Positions 22,744 to 27,038 of a stretch of 27,038 nucleotides of DNA are shown piece after piece. The notes under the pieces were generated by a model. It saw only the letters and a list, made by a program, of their open reading frames with translations, was not told the origin of the DNA and did no database searches. The first letter of the stretch is position 1. Each line of letters opens with the position of its first letter. Source of the stretch: Minisyncoccus sp041663305 (lineage in GTDB: Bacteria > Patescibacteriota > Minisyncoccia > Minisyncoccales > Minisyncoccaceae); the NCBI GenBank assembly GCA_041663305.1, contig JBAYMT010000012.1, forward strand, positions 1 to 27,038, read 5' to 3'. A program made the position numbers and the translations under genes.

Positions 22744-22750
22744 TAGCCCA

Positions 22751-23317
22751 ATGAGTAATGAAATTTTGAGCACTCAAGAATATTTAGACTCTCTTAATGG
22801 GGCGAAGATTAAATTCTCTAATGAATATAAAGAGAAAAAAAAGAATTCCTTTTGGAAAGATTTTTTTGCTGTCATCATTGTTCTTGGCATCCTTTCATAT
22901 TTTTTTCTTGATAAAAAGGTATTCGACATAAACGCAATAACAAGTCCGATTACCAGCATCCAAGGAAATGGTGATTATGTCTGCAGTTCAGAGATTAGCG
23001 ATGCTGCCGATCGCCTTAAGCCAACCGGCATTCCAAGCGATGCAACTATGCTGGAATTGAACAACGAAATAACCCGTCTAAATAACGAAAAGGTTGCAAT
23101 TGAAGCAGAGGCAACAAGAATACGAAATAATGCAGGACAAGCCTCTGCAAAACGAGATAGTGAGCTTTTGCAAATAAGGATAGATAAATACACACAGGAT
23201 GTACAAGCCTTTAACAATAAATCAGCAAGGTATAGGGCAGAGCTAGATGATTATAATGAAAGAGTAAAAGACTATAATAGATATATTCAAGAGAATTGCG
23301 AAAAATCAAGAAATTAA
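22751..23317 (+). CDS. Membrane-anchored coiled-coil protein, function unknown
   Basis: 188 residues from ATG 22751. A cytoplasmic basic segment (KEKKKNSFWKDF) is followed by one membrane span (about 36-53, FFAVIIVLGILSYFFL). An external part has one Cys (YVCSSEISD) and a long charged coiled coil (about 90-185) rich in ELNNEITRLNNEKVAIEAEA-type heptads, with a final Cys. An upstream in-frame TTG at 22715 would put the promoter inside the gene, so the ATG is preferred. No family recognised; it may be a structural or scaffold protein at the envelope. Confidence 0.75.
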   Translation: MSNEILSTQEYLDSLNGAKIKFSNEYKEKKKNSFWKDFFAVIIVLGILSYFFLDKKVFDINAITSPITSIQGNGDYVCSSEISDAADRLKPTGIPSDATMLELNNEITRLNNEKVAIEAEATRIRNNAGQASAKRDSELLQIRIDKYTQDVQAFNNKSARYRAELDDYNERVKDYNRYIQENCEKSRN

Positions 23318-23344
23318 AAAGCTTAAAAACAAGCTTTTTAATTT
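23314..23344 (+). terminator. Terminator of the coiled-coil gene
   Basis: TTAAAAAGCTT-AAAAAC-AAGCTTTTTAA, an 11-bp stem overlapping the TAA stop, with T's on its 3' arm. Confidence 0.7.
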
Positions 23345-23371
23345 GACTAGAAGTTGAACTAAAGCTTAAAC
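23343..23371 (+). promoter_or_regulatory. Possible promoter of the thymidylate synthase gene
   Basis: TTGACT (23343-23348), a 17-nt spacer, TTAAAC (23366-23371). The -35 is good, the -10 weak. The ATG at 23380 is 8 nt further, again leaderless-like. Confidence 0.45.
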
Positions 23372-23379
23372 AGAAAATA

Positions 23380-24753
23380 ATGAAAAACAATTGGCCAAAA
23401 TATTATCAGAACCAACTTATTGCCGGCACAGGAGAGATAGCAGTTGTTTGCGGCTGGACAAAAAAAGATGTCATATGGAACAGCTTGAGCGACAAATCCA
23501 AGGAAAGAATTGGAATAATGGGACAGCTCTATTCCAAAGAAGGCATAAACTATATCATAAGAAATATATTTTTAAATCCTAAAATAAAATACGTTATAGC
23601 CGTTGGGGCAGATTTGTCCGGAAGCATGAAAGAATTTAAAGAATTCTTGGCTAAAGGAGAATCAAAATTCATCCACCCCGAAATCCCAAAAGAAAACGTT
23701 CAGGAATTTTACAAATATTTTTCTAATCACCATTCCTTCACAACCGTGGGCAAAATTGACAGTTTTATTTCAAATATCGTTTTGAGCGGCGAAGATTGGA
23801 CAAAAAGTAAAATAGATTTTCCGTCGCATAGCATAGAAATTTCTAACATATTTCCTTCAGAAGATATAGGATTTAGATTAGAAGGGGCAAAAGTAAGCGA
23901 CGTTTGGCTTAAAGTTTTGGATAGGATAATGAAATTTGGAAAAGATAAAATGAGCTCGTACGGAGAATATCAAAGAGAGCTATTAGATACAATAACCGTT
24001 ATCAATAATGACGATCCGGATAATCCCACTATCCCAGAATACTTTTATTTCAATAAGCAAGACTTGATTAATTACTATCCTCAGTTAATGACGAGTAAGG
24101 TATTTAGTGGAGTAGAATACACATATGGAAGTAGATTAAGAAACCATAATGGAATTGACCAGATAAAAGGAATAATAGATGAACTGAAAAGAGAAAACTT
24201 TTCACGCAGAGCCATAGCTTTTACTTGGGATACGGCAAAAGATTTTAATAATGAGAAGTGTCCTTGCCTGGACTTGGTGCAAGCATTAGTCCAAAACAAA
24301 AGCGTTTATCTTACCGCATATTTCAGGTCAAATGATATGTACAGGGCTTGGCCGCAAAACGCCTATGGATTGCTAAAAATTCAAAAAGAAATAGCATCCG
24401 AATTGAATTTGAAAATCGGCAAACTGGCAATTATTTCCTGCTCTGCCCATATTTACGAAAGAGATTTTAAGGAGGTTAAAGAAATGCTGACAAAACACAA
24501 GCCAAAGCTGGAATGCAGTATTGATTTTAGGGGAAACTTTACTATCCAAGTTAGTGATGGACAAATAATAGTCAGACACCTAGACCTAGATGGAGTTTTT
24601 CTGCAAGAAATAAAAGGAAAAACAGCTATGGAAATAAGGGATAAAATAATTCCTTACGTTTCCGATATAGCCCACGCAATTTATTTAGGAACAGAACTAA
24701 TGAAAGCCGAAATAGCACTAAAAGAAGGCAAAGAATATATTCAAGACAGCTAA
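23380..24753 (+). CDS. Thymidylate synthase fused to an MtrA-like N-terminal domain and a DUF4346-like C-terminal domain
   Basis: 457 residues in three parts. 1-150: MtrA-like (GEIAVVCGWTKKDVIW, then YIIRNIFLNPKIKYVIAVG, like the N-terminal domain of methyltransferase subunit MtrA). About 215-370: a ThyA core with RRAIAFTW, catalytic Cys296 in KCPCLD, AYFRSNDMYRAWPQNAYG in place of QRSxDxxLGxPFN, and SCSAHIYERD in place of DxHxYxNH; key Cys, Arg, Asn, His and Tyr are kept. About 380-457: a DUF4346-like end (IVRHLD, HAIYLGTELMKAEIALKEG). It should convert dUMP to dTMP with a methylene-folate-type cofactor. The layout resembles archaeal or methanopterin-linked forms. I do not assign thyA because of the unusual architecture. 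Confidence 0.82.
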   Translation: MKNNWPKYYQNQLIAGTGEIAVVCGWTKKDVIWNSLSDKSKERIGIMGQLYSKEGINYIIRNIFLNPKIKYVIAVGADLSGSMKEFKEFLAKGESKFIHPEIPKENVQEFYKYFSNHHSFTTVGKIDSFISNIVLSGEDWTKSKIDFPSHSIEISNIFPSEDIGFRLEGAKVSDVWLKVLDRIMKFGKDKMSSYGEYQRELLDTITVINNDDPDNPTIPEYFYFNKQDLINYYPQLMTSKVFSGVEYTYGSRLRNHNGIDQIKGIIDELKRENFSRRAIAFTWDTAKDFNNEKCPCLDLVQALVQNKSVYLTAYFRSNDMYRAWPQNAYGLLKIQKEIASELNLKIGKLAIISCSAHIYERDFKEVKEMLTKHKPKLECSIDFRGNFTIQVSDGQIIVRHLDLDGVFLQEIKGKTAMEIRDKIIPYVSDIAHAIYLGTELMKAEIALKEGKEYIQDS

Positions 24754-24759
24754 TATTCC

Positions 24760-24909
24760 CCTTTTCATTCCCATCACTCTCCTTTGTCATTCCCTTCTTG
24801 TCCGCCTCTGGAGGAGAAAAAGGGAATCTAATAAGATGTTTTAATGTTTGCCGACGGCAAACTTCAAAGTACTGATTACGGATTACTAGTTACCAATTAC
24901 TAATACTAA
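24760..24909. repeat. Composite intergenic repeat, copy 2
   Basis: It contains ATTCCCATCACTCTCCTTTGT (24767 on, related to 21828 on), ATTCCC (24789) facing GGGAAT (24822-24827) with CCTC-TG-GAGG between, hairpin GTTTGCC-GAC-GGCAAAC (24846-24862), a spacer of about 9 nt, and an array of GATTACTAGTTACC-like units (24872-24906). It ends directly before the ATG of the YgjP-like gene. No gene is seen here. Confidence 0.7.
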
Positions 24910-24910
24910 T

Positions 24911-25471
24911 ATGAAAAAGAAAAAAATAGTTTATGAGGGAGGAGAGATACTTTTTTCAATTTCAAAAAATCGTTTATCAAAACGACTGCGTTTGAGTGTT
25001 AATTCTGATGGAGAAGTAAAAGTTACAATTCCCAAATGGCTGCCGGAAAAACTGGCCGAGAATTTTATTTTGGATAAAGTCGATTGGATCATAGAAAGAC
25101 TGCAAAAATTTCAAAAAGAAACTAATCCACTGCTAAGGCTTAGTTCAAACGATTACAAAAAACATAAAGAAAAAGCAAGAATATTTGTAGCAGAAAGGAT
25201 TAAACAAATAAACCAGACATATGGATACAAAATAGGGAAAATATCGATCAGGAATCAAAAAACAAGATGGGGAAGCTGTTCTGGCAGAGGAAACCTCAAT
25301 TTTAATTACAAAATAATATTCTTACCCGACAAGATTGCCGACTATATAATTGCCCACGAAATCTGCCACATTAAAGAAATGAATCACTCGCAAAAATTTT
25401 GGGATTTGGTATCCCTAACCGTTCCTAGCTATATAAAAACTAGGAAAGAACTCAAGAAATACAAGATATAG
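24911..25471 (+). CDS. YgjP-like zinc metallopeptidase (DUF45/M48-related)
   Basis: 186 residues. The C-terminal half has the family signatures: NQKTRWGSCSGRGNLNFNYK, LPDKIADYIIAHEICHIKEMNHS (HExxH, with His and Glu, then a further His) and FWDLVSLTVPSY. The N-terminal half (SKRLRLSVNSDGEVKVTIP) matches the usual start. It is a predicted cytoplasmic zinc protease; YgjP-type proteins are often near restriction or nucleic-acid-related genes, but no such neighbour is present. It starts right after the repeat array, which seems to form its 5' region; no Shine-Dalgarno site. Confidence 0.9.
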   Translation: MKKKKIVYEGGEILFSISKNRLSKRLRLSVNSDGEVKVTIPKWLPEKLAENFILDKVDWIIERLQKFQKETNPLLRLSSNDYKKHKEKARIFVAERIKQINQTYGYKIGKISIRNQKTRWGSCSGRGNLNFNYKIIFLPDKIADYIIAHEICHIKEMNHSQKFWDLVSLTVPSYIKTRKELKKYKI

Positions 25472-25474
25472 TAT

Positions 25475-25503
25475 TTGACAGCCGATATAGCGAGTAGTAA
25501 AAT
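25475..25503 (+). promoter_or_regulatory. Strong promoter of a candidate small RNA
   Basis: TTGACA (25475-25480), a 17-nt spacer, TAAAAT (25498-25503). The next gene starts 176 nt away and a terminator lies between. Confidence 0.65.
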
Positions 25504-25509
25504 TAAATC

Positions 25510-25612
25510 ACTTGGTGGAGCCATACGCCAAGTAATAGTTCTTCCGATAGTTTTTTAATCTCTCCAATATAATTCAATATACATACGCTTTTTTTAAGCG
25601 TTTTCATTTTTT
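25510..25612 (+). ncRNA. Candidate small RNA of about 100 nt
   Basis: It is bounded by a near-consensus promoter (25475-25503) and a rho-independent terminator (25585-25612). The predicted 5' end at about 25510 coincides with the first base of a hairpin ACTTGGTG...CGCCAAGT (25510-25533, 8 bp with one G-U, loop GAGCCATA). The middle has a T tract (25551-25556) and an ATCTCTCC segment that could pair with GGTGGAG of the first hairpin. There is no ORF of note. No known RNA family recognised (not tRNA, 5S, tmRNA or RNase P). It could also be a 5' leader attenuating the next gene, but that gene has its own -35/-10 at 25619 on. Confidence 0.5.
25585..25612 (+). terminator. Terminator of the candidate small RNA
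   Basis: ACGCTT-TTTTT-AAGCGT followed by TTTCATTTTTTT. Confidence 0.75.
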
Positions 25613-25618
25613 TAGTCA

Positions 25619-25647
25619 TTGACACATATTAATATTTAATCAAAAAT
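25619..25647 (+). promoter_or_regulatory. Promoter of the SD-led small gene
   Basis: TTGACA (25619-25624), a 17-nt spacer, AAAAAT (25642-25647) as a weak -10. It directly follows the small-RNA terminator and leaves a leader of about 25 nt with a perfect AGGAGG. Confidence 0.5.
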
Positions 25648-25678
25648 AAATTGGCACCTTACAGGAGGAATGATTATT

Positions 25679-26080
25679 ATGTACAGTAATTTAGATAAAT
25701 CTCTGAGTTCAAAAGAGAGAGCTACAATCGAAAGCCGAAAAAGAAGGAATTGGCAATACAGAGACAAGAGACCAATCTATATTCCATGCGTTAGCAGAGG
25801 AATTCCTCATCCCCAAGCTACAAGTATTGAAAACCTTTTTGAGATGTATCTTGAGATTTTTGACGATTTCATTTCGGAATGCATTGAAAACGAAAGACCA
25901 ATATGTGCTGAGGAGCTTAAAAAAATAAAAGCTGCATATGGACAAGAAATCAGTAGTCTTATTGGGAGCTGGTCCGATGAAGCGCTGCGTTATGTAGCGC
26001 AACTTGGAAATAGAGATGCCGAAAAGAAATATCGCCAACTGGATGCACTGAGAAAATCAAATCTCGCTTATTATTTTTAG
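25679..26080 (+). CDS. Hypothetical cytoplasmic protein
   Basis: 133 residues, soluble and charged, without membrane span or known motif. The N-terminus is basic (KERATIESRKRRNWQYRDKR), the rest helical (SIENLFEMYLEIFDDFISE, AEELKKIKAAYG, DAEKKYRQLDALRKS). A perfect AGGAGG (25663-25668) lies 10 nt before the ATG at 25679 but only 1 nt before the in-frame ATG at 25670, so 25679 is the better start. Such a strong Shine-Dalgarno site is rare in this window. The terminator overlaps the stop. Function unknown. Confidence 0.65.
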   Translation: MYSNLDKSLSSKERATIESRKRRNWQYRDKRPIYIPCVSRGIPHPQATSIENLFEMYLEIFDDFISECIENERPICAEELKKIKAAYGQEISSLIGSWSDEALRYVAQLGNRDAEKKYRQLDALRKSNLAYYF

Positions 26081-26092
26081 CGAGCTTTTTTT
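26063..26092 (+). terminator. Terminator overlapping the stop of the hypothetical gene
   Basis: CTCGCT-TATTATTTTT-AGCGAG followed by CTTTTTTT. The TAG stop is at the start of the 3' arm. Confidence 0.8.
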
Positions 26093-26100
26093 AAGCTTAG

Positions 26101-26215
26101 CAATTCGTAATCGGGGCTCCGTAGCTTGCTTACGCAAGCATTTATAATATTTTTGTTTACCAAAGGCAAGCGATAAAACACTAATTACTAGATGCTGATT
26201 ACTAATTACAAATTT
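26101..26215. repeat. Composite intergenic repeat, copy 3
   Basis: It holds an AATTCGTAATC-like unit (26102 on), hairpin GCTTGC-TTAC-GCAAGC (26124-26139), hairpin-like GTTTACC-AAA-GGCAAGC (26155-26171, imperfect), an 8-nt spacer, and an array CTAATTACTA...TGATTACTAATTAC (26181-26209). No gene is seen in 26093-26278 apart from this and a promoter. Confidence 0.65.
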
Positions 26216-26221
26216 TTAAGG

Positions 26222-26249
26222 TTGTTATTTTAAAAAAATGTGTTATGCT
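26222..26249 (+). promoter_or_regulatory. Possible promoter of the acidic-protein gene
   Basis: TTGTTA (26222-26227), a 16-nt spacer, TATGCT (26244-26249), leaving a leader of about 23 nt before the ATG at 26279. Confidence 0.45.
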
Positions 26250-26278
26250 CCAAGAAAGATAATAAACAAAACAAACTT

Positions 26279-26698
26279 ATGGCAACAATAGAACTAAACA
26301 AAGAACAATATTTAAAAGTTTTGAAGGGTATTGCAATTGCAGGAATGATGGAAGAATTTCTCGCCGATGAAAACGTGGAAGAAGAAACAGCAAACAAAAA
26401 CTATGAATTTGAAGAATATCTTTTAAGTTTTGCAAAAGAATATGGCTTGGAAGACGAAGGAGAAGATTGGTTTGATGAAGTAATGGCCGAAGCCTATGAC
26501 ATGGCCAACGAATATGGAGAAACCGATATGTATCAGCGCCTTGCCTGGGAGCTTGCAGTACTAGGTTTTAAAGAAAAATACGGAAAAGACTTTGATAATG
26601 ATAGTGATGAAGATTTTGAAAAAGCAATGGGATTGGAAGACGAATTTTTGGACGAATTTGAAGCAAACGGACTAGAAAACGTAAAGATAGCGAAATAA
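26279..26698 (+). CDS. Highly acidic hypothetical protein
   Basis: 139 residues from the ATG at 26279, strongly acidic (runs such as DENVEEE, EDEGEDWFDE, DNDSDEDFE, EDEFLDEFE) and helical, with no signal, membrane span or known motif. A longer frame from GTG at 26240 would overlap the -10 of the likely promoter, and its extra residues (LCSKKDNKQNKL) differ in charge from the rest, so the ATG is preferred. Function unknown; possibly a nucleic-acid mimic or chaperone-like acidic protein, but this is only composition-based. Confidence 0.7.
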   Translation: MATIELNKEQYLKVLKGIAIAGMMEEFLADENVEEETANKNYEFEEYLLSFAKEYGLEDEGEDWFDEVMAEAYDMANEYGETDMYQRLAWELAVLGFKEKYGKDFDNDSDEDFEKAMGLEDEFLDEFEANGLENVKIAK

Positions 26699-26703
26699 AA
26701 AAA

Positions 26704-26727
26704 GCGCCCAGTATGGGCGTTTTTTTA
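26704..26727 (+). terminator. Terminator of the acidic-protein gene
   Basis: GCGCCCA-GTA-TGGGCGT (7 bp, one G-U) followed by seven T's. It separates this gene from the rRNA unit. Confidence 0.88.
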
Positions 26728-26775
26728 TTCTTTTTTAAGCTAATTATCAAACAAAAAAGAGCACAACAAAAAAGC

Positions 26776-26804
26776 TTGACAAATAATTTTTTATGGATTA
26801 AAGT
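26776..26804 (+). promoter_or_regulatory. Promoter of the 23S rRNA gene
   Basis: TTGACA (26776-26781), a 17-nt spacer, TAAAGT (26799-26804). About 165 nt of leader follow, including AGCGG...CCGCT and CGCT-GGAAA-AGCG with a T run (26873-26898), which may be processing or antitermination structures. Confidence 0.7.
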
Positions 26805-26975
26805 GTTTATTGTACTTGAAAAAGTGAAGGAAAAATTGAATAAAAGCGGGATGGAAATTTTTTATTTTTAAAACCGCTGGAAAAGCGATTTTTTTCTTTG
26901 CTAATTCTGTGAAAGTTGCTTGAAAAGTTAATAGATTTTCAAAGAGAATAGAGTTATTATTTGCTAGTTAAAATA

Positions 26976-27038
26976 GGTCAACATTTTTTTATAGGCAAAT
27001 GGTGGATGCCTCGGGACCAAACGCGATGAAGGACGTGG
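26976..27038 (+). rRNA. 23S ribosomal RNA, 5' end only
   Basis: GGTGGATGCC (27000-27009) and GCGATGAAGGACGTGG (27023-27038) are the universally conserved 5' domain of 23S rRNA. The start is placed at GGTCAA (26976), by analogy with the GGUUAAGC start in E. coli; it may be off by several bases. The gene runs out of the window. No 16S gene or tRNA lies upstream in the 27 kb shown. Confidence 0.93.

Noticed and set aside
22715..22750. TTG start at 22715 for the coiled-coil protein
   Set aside because: It would place a perfect TATAAT promoter inside the coding region; the ATG at 22751 fits the leaderless pattern.
25510..25612. tRNA, 5S rRNA, tmRNA or known riboswitch for the small-RNA candidate
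   Set aside because: No cloverleaf, no conserved 5S or tmRNA motifs, and no riboswitch core recognised.
26240..26278. GTG start at 26240 for the acidic protein
   Set aside because: It lies just upstream of and would include the likely -10 box, and the added residues are unlike the rest; the ATG at 26279 is preferred.

Overview
The window looks like a piece of an AT-rich bacterial genome of the Candidate Phyla Radiation (Patescibacteria), probably a Parcubacteria-type lineage. This is an inference from several things together: very AT-rich intergenic DNA, mostly SD-less genes, a short prolyl-tRNA synthetase without an editing domain, two MreB paralogues, very large Ig-module surface proteins, a thymidylate synthase fused to MtrA-like/DUF4346-like domains, and a 23S rRNA gene with its own promoter and no 16S gene beside it. 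No taxonomic search was possible. The genetic code looks standard. None of the stops I checked is TGA.

Layout. 1-944 (minus): a secreted protein of Ig-like modules joined by Pro/Thr linkers, broken by an apparent 1-nt frameshift and cut by the window edge. 1080-2435 (minus): a membrane-anchored PEGA-domain protein. 2531-4724 (plus): an MFS transporter between two Nudix-like proteins that seem to have lost the catalytic Nudix box. 4856-12137 (plus): a tight core operon, mreB, murA, holB (delta prime), frr, rseP, proS, second mreB, joining cell shape, peptidoglycan precursor synthesis, replication, ribosome recycling, membrane proteolysis and tRNA charging. 12267-13064: a Com-like zinc finger plus two PAS domains with no output domain. 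13289-19959: a 1803-residue surface protein of about 12 Ig-like modules phased with calcium-loop motifs, then a secreted protein with a peptidoglycan-binding domain, plausibly a surface layer and a wall-binding partner. 20018-20955 (minus): up to four tiny membrane proteins with clear ribosome-binding sites and individual terminators. 21068-26698 (plus): an alpha-solenoid-like repeat protein, a SanA/DUF218 protein, a membrane-anchored coiled coil, the fused thymidylate synthase, a YgjP-type metallopeptidase, a candidate small RNA and two unknown small proteins. 26976-end: the 5' end of 23S rRNA.

Regulation. Several genes have a sigma70-like promoter whose -10 box ends only 5-8 nt before the ATG, so they are predicted to be leaderless. 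A few genes, mainly the tiny membrane proteins on the minus strand, have strong Shine-Dalgarno sequences. Three intergenic gaps at 21.7-22.0, 24.76-24.91 and 26.1-26.2 kb share a composite repeat: a short GTTTRCC-NNN-GGYAAAC hairpin, an 8-10 nt spacer, and an array of ATTACTAATTAC-like units.

The most interesting items are that composite repeat family, the candidate small RNA at about 25510-25612, the MFS/degenerate-Nudix trio, the Com-PAS gene lying behind a terminator, the tiny membrane-protein cluster, the fused thymidylate synthase, and the stand-alone 23S gene.
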